A stretch of DNA of 64,000 bases from Bradyrhizobium liaoningense (GCF_018130825.1 NZ_JAFCJS010000003.1:124001-188000), one strand, 5' to 3'. Counted from the stretch's first letter, positions 29,685 through 38,811 are shown. Program-made: numbers and translations. The notes: a model not told the origin generated them from the sequence alone.

Positions 29685-29806
29685 CGTCGTCCTGGCGAAA
29701 GCCAGGACCCATTGCCCCAGGGAGAAGTGGCGAAGATTCCGGTACTTGCACCGCTCGCAATCGATAGATTCCGCGGTATGGGTCTTGGCTTTCGCCAGGA
29801 CGACAC
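29685..29806. repeat. Family G palindromic repeat
   Basis: An inverted repeat of about 120 bp: CGTCGTCCTGGCGAAAGCC then AGGACCCAT at the left, ATGGGTCTTGG then CTTTCGCCAGGACGACAC at the right. It lies just after the MBL hydrolase stop codon. Only one copy of this exact family is in the window. Confidence 0.82.
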
Positions 29807-29846
29807 CGAGGTTGTGGCGCGCTAACGGCTTTGCCGCCTTAGCATC

Positions 29847-29916
29847 GTAGCCCGGATGAGCGCAGCGACATCCGGGGTCTCAGCTCCCGCATATCGCTGC
29901 GCTCCATCCGGTCTAC
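29847..29916. repeat. Family D palindromic repeat, copy 2
   Basis: A 70-bp copy of the element at 23056: CGTAGCCCGGATGAGCGCAGCG at the left half and GCTGCGCTCCATCCGGTCTACG at the right. With the family G element just before, it fills the convergent gap between the MBL gene and the SulP gene. Confidence 0.83.
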
Positions 29917-29923
29917 GCCGCTC

Positions 29924-32134
29924 TTACCGCCTCAACACCGCAATCATCCGGTTCGCAAATGTCAGCCGCTCGGCCATGACCGACACGAAATAGGTCAGCA
30001 GCTTGTTGCTGAGCGCGGGGGCTTCGGACTTGATCGCGTCGAACTGGTGGATGTTGAGCACGTAGAGCACGCTGTCGACCTCGGCCTGGATCGTCGCGCT
30101 CCGCGGCGTGCGTGAGACCAGGCCCATCTCGCCGATCGTGGTGTAGCGGCCGAGGCTGCGCACGCGCGTGGTGCGGCCGTCGTCGGCGGGGATCATGATG
30201 CCGACGCGGCCGTCGAGGATGAAATGCATGGAATCGGCGGGGTCTCCGGCGTTCACGATGACCTCGCCGGCCTCGACCTCGATGCGCTGGCAGCGGCGGA
30301 TCAGCTCGTCGGCATCGTCCTCGCTGCCGAGGATGCGCGCGAACCAGTCCCGCAGGCTGGCTTCTTCCCGCGCCAGGTCCTGATGCTGCGAGATGATCTC
30401 GTTCTCGCACCATTCCAGTGCGTGATCGAGCTCGGGGATGATGGTGACGCCCTCGCCGATGAAGTCGCTGGCGCGCAGCACCTTCTCGGCCGAGGTCGAC
30501 AGATGCACCAGGATCAGCTCGACGCCGAGATCGGCCGCGCTGCGCTTGATCTGGGCAAAGCTGTAGGCGGCCGACGAATCCACCCCGGTGACGAGCTTGA
30601 AGTCGAACAGCAGAAAGCGGCATTCGGGACGCTCCTGCAGCAGCTGCTTGACGTGCTGGTAGAGCCGGTTGGCGGAGCCGAAGAACAGATAGCTCTGCAG
30701 GTTCAGGCCCTGGATCTTGCCGCCATGGGCCAGCAGCACGTCCTGGTCGTCGCGGGAACGGTCGAGCGAAGAGCGATATTCCGAGCCGTCGAAGCTGTAT
30801 TTGATCGACTCCACCCTTGCGGCGCTGAACGCAAACGTGGCGCAGCCGATGATCACGCCGATCAGGATGCCCGGCACGAAACCCCAGGTCACGATGATCG
30901 CGATGATCGCGAGCAGCGAGAGATATTCGAGCTTCGAAAGCCGCCTGCGCGATTCGATGATCCATTTGTGCAGCTGGTCGGCGCCGAGATAGAGCAGCAG
31001 GCCGCCTAGCACGAATTTCGGGATGAAGCCGAGCAGCTGCGGCGCGATCGCCAGCATCAGCAGCGACAGCGCCGCGACGGTGAGGCCGGACAGACGGCCG
31101 CGGCCGCCGCTGCTGAAATTGAGGACGGAGCGGCTGATCGAGATGCAGCCGGCATAGCCGCCGAGCGCGCCTGTCAGCATGTTGGCGGCGCCGGTGACGT
31201 TCAGCTCGCGTTCCAGATTGGCTTCGCGATGCACGGCGACTTCGATCCCGGTGGTGTTGAACAGCGTGCTCGAAGCCGTGACGAAGATGACGGCGACGAA
31301 ATTGGCGAGCAGGTCGGGTACGGCGAACCAGGGATAGTGGATGAGACCCTCGGCATGCCAGGGCATCATGAAGGCCGCCTGCGGCGGCGCCTGGAACGTC
31401 CAGCCCAGAGCGCGGGCCTCGCCGAGCGAGATGCCGGTGACCCAGAATGCCAGATGCGCCGTGAGTACGCCGCCGACCAGGATGACCGGCAGGCCGAAAG
31501 GGCTGCGCGAGCGATGCCAGGTCAGATACAGCACCAGCGCCATGACGCAGGCGGCACCGAGCTCCAGCAATGTCGTGCCGTTGACGAAATGCAGCAGCGT
31601 CGCGACGGGATGATCGGTGATGACGCGGATCGCACCCATGACGATCAGGAGTCCGGTGGCACCGAGGAAGCCGCCGACCACGGGGTAGGGCACGTAGCGG
31701 ATGGCGCGGCCCATCCGCGTCAGGCCCAATCCGCACAGCACCAATCCGGTCAGCACCGTCGACAGGCCGATTGTGATCAGGATCGCCGACAACAGCGGCG
31801 TCGACGGGTTGGCGGCCTCGATTCGTTCGAGCACCGAGGCCGCCAGAATTCCCGTCACGGCGGCGGTCGAGCTATCAGGGGCGGCGACCGCGAAGGGCAG
31901 GGAGCTGCCGAGCGCGACGACGGCGGCAAGCGCCGCGGAGCTGATGAAGGTCGCCGCGATGCCGTAGGACAGATAGGGCGACAGCGGGCCCGTAAAGATC
32001 AGCAATGCGTAGGAGAGTCCGAAGGTGATGGTCAGGACGCTGGCAGCGCTGCCACCCAGTATGTCGTTCAGCGCACGCTTGAGAACCGGCTTGAACCGCG
32101 GGTGCGGACTGAGAGTCATCGCTGGGTCGGTCAC
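29924..32134 (-). CDS. SulP anion transporter fused to STAS and cyclic-nucleotide-binding domains
   Basis: 736 residues. A SulP membrane domain with about ten to twelve hydrophobic segments spans residues 20-425 (ATFISSAALAAVVALG, VPYPVVGGFLGATGLLIVMG). A STAS domain follows (about 470-580, FLLFDFKLVTGVDSSAAYSF). The C-terminal cyclic-nucleotide-binding jelly roll is at about 610-730 (VIVNAGDPADSMHFILDGRVGI, TTIGEMGLVSRTPRSATI). SulP proteins carry sulfate, bicarbonate or dicarboxylates; the cNMP-like domain suggests ligand gating. The start is GTG 32134; ATG 32119 is an alternative. The 3' end abuts the family D repeat. Confidence 0.92.
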   Translation of the reverse strand: MTDPAMTLSPHPRFKPVLKRALNDILGGSAASVLTITFGLSYALLIFTGPLSPYLSYGIAATFISSAALAAVVALGSSLPFAVAAPDSSTAAVTGILAASVLERIEAANPSTPLLSAILITIGLSTVLTGLVLCGLGLTRMGRAIRYVPYPVVGGFLGATGLLIVMGAIRVITDHPVATLLHFVNGTTLLELGAACVMALVLYLTWHRSRSPFGLPVILVGGVLTAHLAFWVTGISLGEARALGWTFQAPPQAAFMMPWHAEGLIHYPWFAVPDLLANFVAVIFVTASSTLFNTTGIEVAVHREANLERELNVTGAANMLTGALGGYAGCISISRSVLNFSSGGRGRLSGLTVAALSLLMLAIAPQLLGFIPKFVLGGLLLYLGADQLHKWIIESRRRLSKLEYLSLLAIIAIIVTWGFVPGILIGVIIGCATFAFSAARVESIKYSFDGSEYRSSLDRSRDDQDVLLAHGGKIQGLNLQSYLFFGSANRLYQHVKQLLQERPECRFLLFDFKLVTGVDSSAAYSFAQIKRSAADLGVELILVHLSTSAEKVLRASDFIGEGVTIIPELDHALEWCENEIISQHQDLAREEASLRDWFARILGSEDDADELIRRCQRIEVEAGEVIVNAGDPADSMHFILDGRVGIMIPADDGRTTRVRSLGRYTTIGEMGLVSRTPRSATIQAEVDSVLYVLNIHQFDAIKSEAPALSNKLLTYFVSVMAERLTFANRMIAVLRR

Positions 32135-32228
32135 GTCCTGGCGCTCGCCCCTGAAAAATCCTGTTTGAGACGACGACAGGCTTAGCGCAACAGGCTTCTT
32201 GTCGCTATGAAATATCCGGCGGTTTTTG

Positions 32229-32273
32229 CTGCGGTGACGGTGCAGCCCCCTCTACTGCGGTGACGGTGCAGCC
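32229..32273. repeat. Tandem direct repeat, two 19-bp units
   Basis: CTGCGGTGACGGTGCAGCC occurs at 32229 and 32255, a period of 26 bp. It lies between the SulP start and the purC end. No function is evident. Confidence 0.7.
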
Positions 32274-32283
32274 TCATGCTCAA

Positions 32284-32333
32284 CCGTCGTCCCGGCCCCC
32301 CGTGCGCAATTGCGCGCTAGGCCGGGACGACGG
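32284..32333. repeat. Family H palindrome
   Basis: A 50-bp inverted repeat: CCGTCGTCCCGGCC at the left, GGCCGGGACGACGG at the right, with the self-complementary GCGCAATTGCGC in its centre. It directly follows the purC stop codon and could serve as a terminator hairpin. The GCGCAATTGCGC core reappears inside the family C copy at 63041. Confidence 0.75.
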
Positions 32334-32339
32334 ATAGGC

Positions 32340-33254
32340 TTAAATCTTCAACTCCGTCCCCGTCACGCGCCGATACGCTTCCAGATACCTTTTGCTGGTC
32401 GCCTCCACCACGCTCGCCGGCAGTGGCGGCGGTGGGGCATCGCCGTTCCAGCGGCCGGCGCGGCGCTCGACGTCGAGATAGTCGCGCAAGGGTTGCTTGT
32501 CGAAGCTCGCCTGCGGCTGGCCGGGCTTGTAGGCATCGACCGCCCAGAACCGCGAAGAATCCGGCGTCATGACTTCGTCGATCAGGATGATGCGGCCGTT
32601 CTTGTCGCGGCCGAACTCGAACTTGGTGTCGGCGATGATGATGCCCTGCTCGCGCGCCAGCTCCTCGCCGAGCGTGTAGATCGCGCGCGTCATGCTCTCG
32701 AGCGTGTAGGCGACCTCCTCGCCGACCACGTCGCGCATCTTCGCGATGGTGATGTTCTCGTCGTGCCCGGTCTCGGCCTTGGTCGCCGGGCTGAAGATCG
32801 CCGGGTCCAGCTTCTCGCTTTCGACGAGGCCCGCCTTCAGCTTTTCGCCCGCGAGCGTGCCTGAGGCCGCATATTCCTTCCAGGCCGAACCCGAGAGATA
32901 GCCGCGGATCACGCATTCGATCGGGAACACGGTGGTGCGCTTGCACAGCATGGCGCGGCCGAGGATCTCGGCGCGGTGCGGCTTCAGGACAGGCACGGCC
33001 GCGATGATCTCGTCGGTGTCGGCGCTGATCATGTGATGCGGCACCACGCCCTCGAGCTTGCCGAACCAGAACGCACTGATCTGCGTCAGCACCGCGCCCT
33101 TCATCGGAATGGTCTCGCCCATCACGACGTCGAAGGCGCTGATGCGGTCCGTGGTGAGCAGCAGCAGGCGGTCGTCGTCGACGGCATAGATATCGCGCAC
33201 CTTGCCGCGCCCGATCTTGGTCAGGGGCAGGTCGCTGGAGAGCATGGCGGTCAT
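32340..33254 (-). CDS. purC: Phosphoribosylaminoimidazole-succinocarboxamide synthase, long form
   Basis: 304 residues from ATG 33254 ([23 protein letters not shown]). SAICAR synthase joins aspartate to CAIR in purine synthesis. [28 protein letters not shown] near the N-terminus and a [15 protein letters not shown] block (near 110) are diagnostic; [11 protein letters not shown] and the [13 protein letters not shown] segment complete the site. At about 300 residues it is the long (yeast-like) form; bacterial enzymes are usually near 240. It may be the second purC of this genome. An ATG at 33278 would add eight residues. Confidence 0.95.
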   Translation of the reverse strand: MTAMLSSDLPLTKIGRGKVRDIYAVDDDRLLLLTTDRISAFDVVMGETIPMKGAVLTQISAFWFGKLEGVVPHHMISADTDEIIAAVPVLKPHRAEILGRAMLCKRTTVFPIECVIRGYLSGSAWKEYAASGTLAGEKLKAGLVESEKLDPAIFSPATKAETGHDENITIAKMRDVVGEEVAYTLESMTRAIYTLGEELAREQGIIIADTKFEFGRDKNGRIILIDEVMTPDSSRFWAVDAYKPGQPQASFDKQPLRDYLDVERRAGRWNGDAPPPPLPASVVEATSKRYLEAYRRVTGTELKI

Positions 33255-33317
33255 CGGAAGATCTTTCGAGCAGGACATCCGGCCGCGCCTGATGGCACGG
33301 CCGGAGACCGGATTAGC

Positions 33318-34235
33318 CTATTCCGGCAGCGGAATGAACTCATGTTCCTGCGGAACCGCCGCGAAGCGGCCGGTTTTCCAGTCCTGCTTGGCCTGCTCGA
33401 TCCGCTCCTTGCTGGAGGAGACGAAATTCCACCAGATGTGGCGCGGGCCCTCCAATGCATCGCCGCCGAGAAACATCATCCGCGTCGCCTTGAGCGCTTT
33501 CACCGTGATGCGGTCGCCGGGCCGGAAGATGAGGAGCCGCGGCCCCTCATAGCGTTCGTTCGCAATCTCGACCTCGCCGTCGACGAGATAGATCGCGCGC
33601 TCCTCATGATCGGGGTCGAGCGGCACGCTCGCCCCTTCGGCGGCCGTGACCTCGGTGTAGAACCAGGGCGACACCATCGTGACAGGCGAGGTGATGCCGA
33701 AGGAGGAGCCCGCGATCACCCGCGCGGTGAAATCGCGCTCGGAGATCATCGGCAGATCGCCCGCCGCATAATGCTGGAACGACGGCGCGATTTCCTCGGA
33801 TCCCGCCGGCAGCGCGATCCAGCTTTGCAGGCCCAGCATCTTCTGGCCCGAGGCGCGCTGCGCATCCGGCGTGCGCTCGGAATGCGCGATGCCGCGCCCG
33901 GCGGTCATCAAATTCATCGCGCCGGGCGCGATCTCCTGGACGTTGCCCTCGCTGTCGCGATGCATGATCGCGCCATCGAACAGATAGGTGACGGTGGCTA
34001 GGCCAATATGCGGATGCGGCCGCACGTCCATGCCCTTGCCGGAGACGAACTGCACCGGGCCGAAATGATCGAAGAAGATGAAGGGCCCGACCATCTGCCG
34101 CTTGCCGTGCGGCAGTGCCCGGCGCACCGCAAAGCCGTCGCCGAGGTCGCGCGTGCGTGGCACGATGACGAGATCGAGCGCATCGCAGGATTTGGGATCG
34201 CCGAGCACGGGATCGTTGTCGGGCATCCAGCTCAT
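33318..34235 (-). CDS. Pirin-family cupin protein
   Basis: 305 residues from ATG 34235, with GGAG 8 nt upstream. The N-terminal pirin cupin has GPFIFFDHFGP, DVRPHPHIGLATVTYLF (metal-binding His) and MNLMTAGRGIAHSER; the C-terminal domain is the second cupin (FRPGDRITVKALKATRMMFLGG). Pirins bind iron; some are quercetin dioxygenases and others redox-linked regulators. Its 3' end is 63 bp before the purC start. The role here is not inferable. Confidence 0.93.
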   Translation of the reverse strand: MSWMPDNDPVLGDPKSCDALDLVIVPRTRDLGDGFAVRRALPHGKRQMVGPFIFFDHFGPVQFVSGKGMDVRPHPHIGLATVTYLFDGAIMHRDSEGNVQEIAPGAMNLMTAGRGIAHSERTPDAQRASGQKMLGLQSWIALPAGSEEIAPSFQHYAAGDLPMISERDFTARVIAGSSFGITSPVTMVSPWFYTEVTAAEGASVPLDPDHEERAIYLVDGEVEIANERYEGPRLLIFRPGDRITVKALKATRMMFLGGDALEGPRHIWWNFVSSSKERIEQAKQDWKTGRFAAVPQEHEFIPLPE

Positions 34236-34367
34236 GGGTGGGCTCCTTTTTGGCTTTCTTGCGCGCGATGGTAGCAGGAATTTGCAGCGCCGTCGCGACA
34301 AAGCCGGGACCCGACGTCACAGGTGCGATAGCGCTGTATTCCGCTGTCGTGCTCCACGACGAGCGGT

Positions 34368-34460
34368 CGTAGGGTGGGCAAAGGCGCATTAGCGCCGTGC
34401 CCACCATCTTTCTCCGATCGAGAAGAAGCCGCGGGCACGCTCCGCTTTGCCCACCCTACG
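34368..34460. repeat. Family A palindromic repeat, copy 2
   Basis: TCGTAGGGTGGGCAAAGGCG at the left, with GCGCCGTGCCCACC following; GCGGGCACGC and TTTGCCCACCCTACGG at the right. It lies in the divergent 332-bp gap between the pirin gene and the AraC-type regulator. The rest of that gap holds nothing else I can support. Confidence 0.88.
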
Positions 34461-34567
34461 GTCCGTGAAACCGGGCGATGACAGTTGTGGATGCGGATGG
34501 TCCTTGAAAAAAGGGGCGCAACGAACGATGTTCGGCGAAATTCCACCGCGCCCGATCGCATCGCCCG

Positions 34568-35629
34568 ATGACACTTGCTGCAACCGAGCTCGTCTTCCGT
34601 GCTGCCAGCGTCGCGCTGCTGCTGGTGCTGGCGACGTCATTGGTCTCGGATTTCCGCAACGTGCTGGCAGCCCGCCTCGGTGCGGCCTTCGCGCTCGGCT
34701 CGGCCGCGCATGCGGCGAGCTATTCGGTGGACGTCACGTCACCGATCCCGCTCCTGCATGCACCGCTGATCGCGTTATCGACAGGCACCGTCGTGGTGTT
34801 CTGGCTGTTCACAAGCTCCCTGTTCGACGATGAGTTTCGCCTTCGCTGGTGGCACGGATGGGTCTGGGCGCTGGTGACGGCTTTCAGCTTCGCAGGTTGC
34901 GTCTGGATTGCACCCAGCGGCCATGTGCGGTTCTCGGTGACGATGGTCAATCTGATCGTGCTCGGTTTCATCGCGCTTGCGGTCGGGCAGATGATCGCCT
35001 CCTGGCCGGCCGACCTGGTCGAGCGACGCCGCCGCGTTCGCGTCTTCATCGTCTGCGCAACCGCGCTCTATGGCGGGCTGAACGCGGTGCTCCAGATCGC
35101 GGTCGCCGGCCAGCACGTCAGCGATGTCGCCGAAACCATCAATGCCGGCGTGCTCGCCTGCATCGTCGCGGGAATCGTCTATGCCATGATGCGCGTTGAC
35201 GGGGCGGATCTGTTTCCGGCCGCGGCGGAGCCCGCACCCCCTGACGTTTTCAGTCAGCCTGCGGCCGATGACGCCGCCGACCAAAAGCTCATCGATGCGC
35301 TGATGCGCCTGATGGCGGACGAGCGGATCTATCGCCAGGAGAACATCACCATCGGCGTGCTGGCGGGCCGGCTGAAAATTCCCGAATACCGGTTGCGCCG
35401 GCTCATCAACCAGCGGCTCGGCTACCGCAATTTCAATGTGTTCCTGAACAACCACCGTATCGAGGAGGCCAAGGCCGCGCTCGCCGATCCCGCCCAGGCC
35501 GAGGTCCCCGTCATCACCATCGCCATGGACGCCGGCTTCCAGTCGCTCGGCCCCTTCAACCGCGCCTTCAAGGCGGTGACGGGCGTGACGCCGACGGAGT
35601 ACCGGCGGCTGAAGGTCGGGGTTGCGTGA
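34568..35629 (+). CDS. Membrane-anchored AraC-family transcriptional regulator
   Basis: 353 residues. The N-terminal half (1-215) is strongly hydrophobic with six or seven membrane segments (AASVALLLVLATSLV, LIALSTGTVVVFWLF, LIVLGFIALAVGQMI, GVLACIVAGIVYAMM). A Pro-rich linker leads to a C-terminal AraC DNA-binding domain (about 250-350, two helix-turn-helix motifs; MDAGFQSLGPFNRAFKAVTGVTPTEYRR). The architecture implies that a membrane or periplasmic signal is passed directly to DNA. A serine hydrolase with an N-terminal membrane anchor follows on the same strand and is the obvious candidate target. Confidence 0.9.
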   Translation: MTLAATELVFRAASVALLLVLATSLVSDFRNVLAARLGAAFALGSAAHAASYSVDVTSPIPLLHAPLIALSTGTVVVFWLFTSSLFDDEFRLRWWHGWVWALVTAFSFAGCVWIAPSGHVRFSVTMVNLIVLGFIALAVGQMIASWPADLVERRRRVRVFIVCATALYGGLNAVLQIAVAGQHVSDVAETINAGVLACIVAGIVYAMMRVDGADLFPAAAEPAPPDVFSQPAADDAADQKLIDALMRLMADERIYRQENITIGVLAGRLKIPEYRLRRLINQRLGYRNFNVFLNNHRIEEAKAALADPAQAEVPVITIAMDAGFQSLGPFNRAFKAVTGVTPTEYRRLKVGVA

Positions 35630-35636
35630 TGGGTCC

Positions 35637-35665
35637 TTCGCCTCTCCCCGCCTGCGGGGAGAGGG
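35637..35665. repeat. Family F short palindrome
   Basis: CCTCTCCCCGC, CTG, then GCGGGGAGAGG form a hairpin just after the AraC-type regulator stop codon. It could terminate or process the transcript before the downstream hydrolase gene. Confidence 0.65.
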
Positions 35666-35838
35666 AGCGGACCGCCGCGGCGATAACTTTCCCTGGAAGA
35701 CAAGGCTTTGAAATAGCTTGCCTATTCCAAAATCGGCCAGCCTCGCCCAGTTTCAGCCAGCCCATTTTCCAAATCCGGCGAGCATCCACCGTCCGCATCC
35801 CGCTTCCTGCAGCCACATCCCCCAGCCGGAGAAAGCCC

Positions 35839-37263
35839 GTGACCCGCCGCCGCAAGATCATCCTCCTCACCACCACCATCGCCGCCGCCGGCCTCGTGCT
35901 CGGCGCCGCCCGGGCCCGCGACGTCCCGAAGGTCGCGACCGGGTTCGTTGCCGACATCCTCTGCTCCGAGACCTTCGTCTCCGGCCTCGATCCCAGCCAC
36001 AACTTCACCGAGACCACCGACGCCATGCCCGGGACCAGCCTCATCACCTGGGCGATGGACACCCGGGTCGATCGCGTGCGCAAGGACGTCACGGTCACGC
36101 TGTTCGGCATCGGCCGCAGCCACGCCGTCTATCGCGAGGGCCTCGGCTGCACGCTCGAGCACGGCGCCGGCGTTGCCGCCGTCGAGCCGCCGGCGGACGA
36201 GAGGCAGCCGGCATTGTTGCCCGAGATCGCCTCCTTCTCCTCGGTCGTTCCGCCGCAAAGCCCCGAGCTGGCTGTCGCGCTCGACCGTGCCTTCACCGAA
36301 CCCGCGCAGCCGCCGTACCGCCGCACCCGCGCCATCGTCGTGATGAAGGCCGGCCGCGTCATCGCCGAGCGCTACGCCGACGGCATCGCACCCGAGACGC
36401 CGCTGCTCGGTTTCTCCATGACGAAATCGGTGGTCTCCGCCCTGATCGGCGTGAAGGTGCGGCAGGGCAGGCTGAAGCTCGACGGACCCGCGCCGGTCGC
36501 CGCCTGGAAAGATCCCGATGATCCCCGCCATGCCATCACCGTCGATCAGCTGCTGCGCCACACCGCGGGCCTTGCGCTCGGCAGCTCGCTGGAGGCCTCG
36601 CTCGGCTCCGCCTTCGAGCCGGTCAACCGGATGAAGTTCGTGGAGAAGGACATGGCCGCCTATGCTGAGACCATCCCGCTCGAGACCGCGCCCGGCACCG
36701 CGTGGAACTATCACGACGGCAACATGCTCATTCTCTCGCACCTGATCCGCGTTGCTGCCGGTGGCAGTCCCGCAGACGCGCTGCGCTTCGCGCGCCGCGA
36801 ATTGTTCGCGCCGCTCGGCATGCGCCATGCCGTGCTCCAGCTCGATGGCTCCGGCACGATCGAAGGGTCGGGCGAGATGCTCGCCTCCGCACGCGACTGG
36901 GCGCGCTTCGGCCAGCTCTATCTCAATGACGGCGTTGTCGGCGGCAAACGCATCCTCCCCGAGGGCTGGGTGAACTACTCCGCGACGGCGACGCCAAACG
37001 CGTGGGTCGGCATCGGCGCCGGCTTCTGGACCAATCAGGGCGACAGCTTTGGCGCAAAATTTCGCGTCGAGCATGGCTGGCCGCGCGATGCCTTCTTCGC
37101 CAAGGGCACGATCGGGCAGTACACCATCGTGATCCCCTCGGAGAAACTGGTGATCGTGCGGATGGGGCGCTCGCCGAACGCGCCGCCGCAAGCCGACGGC
37201 GTGTTCGATCTGGTGCGCGACGTGGTGGCGGCGACGCGCGAGAAAGGAAAGTTAGCGGGGTGA
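35839..37263 (+). CDS. Membrane-anchored serine hydrolase, class C beta-lactamase fold
   Basis: 474 residues from GTG 35839, which has GGAGAAAG at good spacing; the frame is open further upstream but without coding character. A basic N-terminus and one hydrophobic segment (KIILLTTTIAAAGLVLGA) indicate a signal anchor or signal peptide. The nucleophile SxxK is FSMTKSVVSALIG (near 196), the second motif is WNYHDGNMLILSHL (near 290), and FFAKGTIGQYTIVIPS is the C-terminal KxG-like motif. The fold includes 6-aminohexanoate-dimer hydrolases (NylB), esterases and D-aminopeptidases. Probably periplasmic. Confidence 0.88.
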   Translation: MTRRRKIILLTTTIAAAGLVLGAARARDVPKVATGFVADILCSETFVSGLDPSHNFTETTDAMPGTSLITWAMDTRVDRVRKDVTVTLFGIGRSHAVYREGLGCTLEHGAGVAAVEPPADERQPALLPEIASFSSVVPPQSPELAVALDRAFTEPAQPPYRRTRAIVVMKAGRVIAERYADGIAPETPLLGFSMTKSVVSALIGVKVRQGRLKLDGPAPVAAWKDPDDPRHAITVDQLLRHTAGLALGSSLEASLGSAFEPVNRMKFVEKDMAAYAETIPLETAPGTAWNYHDGNMLILSHLIRVAAGGSPADALRFARRELFAPLGMRHAVLQLDGSGTIEGSGEMLASARDWARFGQLYLNDGVVGGKRILPEGWVNYSATATPNAWVGIGAGFWTNQGDSFGAKFRVEHGWPRDAFFAKGTIGQYTIVIPSEKLVIVRMGRSPNAPPQADGVFDLVRDVVAATREKGKLAG

Positions 37264-37273
37264 ATTGAGGTCT

Positions 37274-37300
37274 TTCTTACCCTCCAGGGGAGGGTGAGAA
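37274..37300. repeat. Family B short palindrome
   Basis: CTTACCCTCCAGGGGAGGGTGAG, a reduced version of the family B end, sits just downstream of the hydrolase stop codon in the convergent gap with the MmgE/PrpD gene and may terminate both transcripts. Confidence 0.65.
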
Positions 37301-37319
37301 GCGGCTGCGGCTCTAGCTC

Positions 37320-38690
37320 TTACCTCCCCAACTCCGTCGCCTTGGCCACGCGATCGAACCGCTCCAGCGTCATGATCGCATCGGCAAATTTCTCCGCCCG
37401 CGCATTCAGCACCGGGCGGGCCAGCGTCAAAAACTTCTGCTGCATCGCCTGGGTGTCCGGGAACGAGGTCGGCTCTCCGGACGGATCGGCATAAAGCCGC
37501 TCATGGACGCCGTCGTCCGTGGTGATGCTGACGCGCGCGCCAAAGGGATGGGTGCGGCCGACCTCGAGGCGATCGTCCTGGACCACGTCGAACTTGTCGG
37601 CGAGCGCGTCGATCGCGGCGTCGCCAAGGCGGCCATAGTCATCCCAGCCGAACGAGCCCTGGTCGAGCGCGAGCGCGCCGGTGAAGAACATCGAGAACTG
37701 GCCGCCGACGATCGAGCGCGGGTGGCGCTTGGTCGCGGCATCGCCGGTCAGCGTGATGCCGTTCCGATGCAAACCGATCTCGACGCGCTTGACCTGGTCC
37801 GGCGTCAGATTGTGCTCGCGCCGCATCGCGATCAGCGCGTCGATCGCGGCATGGGTGTAGCGGCAGCTCGGATACGGCTTCACGCCGATCTTCATGGTCT
37901 CATAGGTCTTGCCGAGCTCGGCCACCGCCTTGTCCGGATGCGCGTCGTCGGTGTAGCCGGCGAGCAGGCCGTGCTTGCCCTCGACCGATTCGGTCGCGCC
38001 GACGAAATCGTTGCGCGCCAGCGTCGCGGCGATCACGCCGTTCATCGCGGCGGCGCCGACCTGGTAGCGCTTGTTCCAGGCGCCGTTGACCAAAAATTGC
38101 AGCGAGCCCGCGGCCTGGCTGCCGGAGACGCCGAACGCGGCGATCAGCTGCTGCTCGCTGAGGCCGAACAGCTTGCCGGCCGCCGCGGCGGCGCCATAGG
38201 TGCCCGCGGTCGCGGTCGGATGGAAGCCGCGCGCATAATGCGAGGTCGGGTCGAGCGCGTTGCCGAGCCGGCAGCACACCTCATAACCCGCAACGATCGC
38301 GGTGAGCACGTCGCGCCCGGAGGCACCCACCATCTCGCCGACGGCAAAGGCGGCTGGAACCACCGGCGCGCTCGGATGCAGCGAGGAATCGGCGTGGGTG
38401 TCGTCGAAGTCGAGGGAATGGCCGAGCGCGCCGTTGAGGAGCGCCGCGACCGCGGGCGTCCAGGTCTTGGTGTCGCCGAACACGGTGGACTCGCCTTTGG
38501 TGTCGAGCGCCAGCGCCTCCAGCATCTTCAGCATCGATGGGGTCGATTCCGCCTCGCGCCGTGCCCGGATGGCGCTGCCGAGGAAGTCCAGCGTCAGCAC
38601 TTTTGCCCGCTCCAGCACCTCCGCCGGAATATCCTGGTATTTCAGATTGAAGACGTAGGCGGCGAGCGTTGCGGTTTCGTGGGCCATCAT
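37320..38690 (-). CDS. MmgE/PrpD family protein
   Basis: 456 residues; the ATG at 38690 follows GAGGAAAC. The MmgE/PrpD all-helical N-terminal domain has KVLTLDFLGSAIRA, LDFDDTHADSSLHPSAPVVPAA (near 100-120) and YEVCCRLGNALDP; the C-terminal domain contains KPYPSCRYTHAAIDAL. The family includes 2-methylcitrate dehydratase, cis-aconitate decarboxylase and many uncharacterised enzymes. No 2-methylcitrate cycle genes are adjacent, so substrate is unknown. Confidence 0.92.
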   Translation of the reverse strand: MMAHETATLAAYVFNLKYQDIPAEVLERAKVLTLDFLGSAIRARREAESTPSMLKMLEALALDTKGESTVFGDTKTWTPAVAALLNGALGHSLDFDDTHADSSLHPSAPVVPAAFAVGEMVGASGRDVLTAIVAGYEVCCRLGNALDPTSHYARGFHPTATAGTYGAAAAAGKLFGLSEQQLIAAFGVSGSQAAGSLQFLVNGAWNKRYQVGAAAMNGVIAATLARNDFVGATESVEGKHGLLAGYTDDAHPDKAVAELGKTYETMKIGVKPYPSCRYTHAAIDALIAMRREHNLTPDQVKRVEIGLHRNGITLTGDAATKRHPRSIVGGQFSMFFTGALALDQGSFGWDDYGRLGDAAIDALADKFDVVQDDRLEVGRTHPFGARVSITTDDGVHERLYADPSGEPTSFPDTQAMQQKFLTLARPVLNARAEKFADAIMTLERFDRVAKATELGR

Positions 38691-38811
38691 GTTTCCTCGT
38701 TTTGGCGGGCAAGTTAGGCGGGCTGATTTGGCCTTTCAAGCGGCCTTGCGGCCGCGGGCATCAGCTATGCTTTTGCTTGGGCGTATGAGGATCGGACCGG
38801 GATAGTCGAGC

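Noticed and set aside
29913..31736. 607-codon minus-strand frame overlapping the SulP gene in another phase
   Set aside because: Arg/Ala-rich shadow frame; the SulP-STAS-cNMP frame has clear domains.
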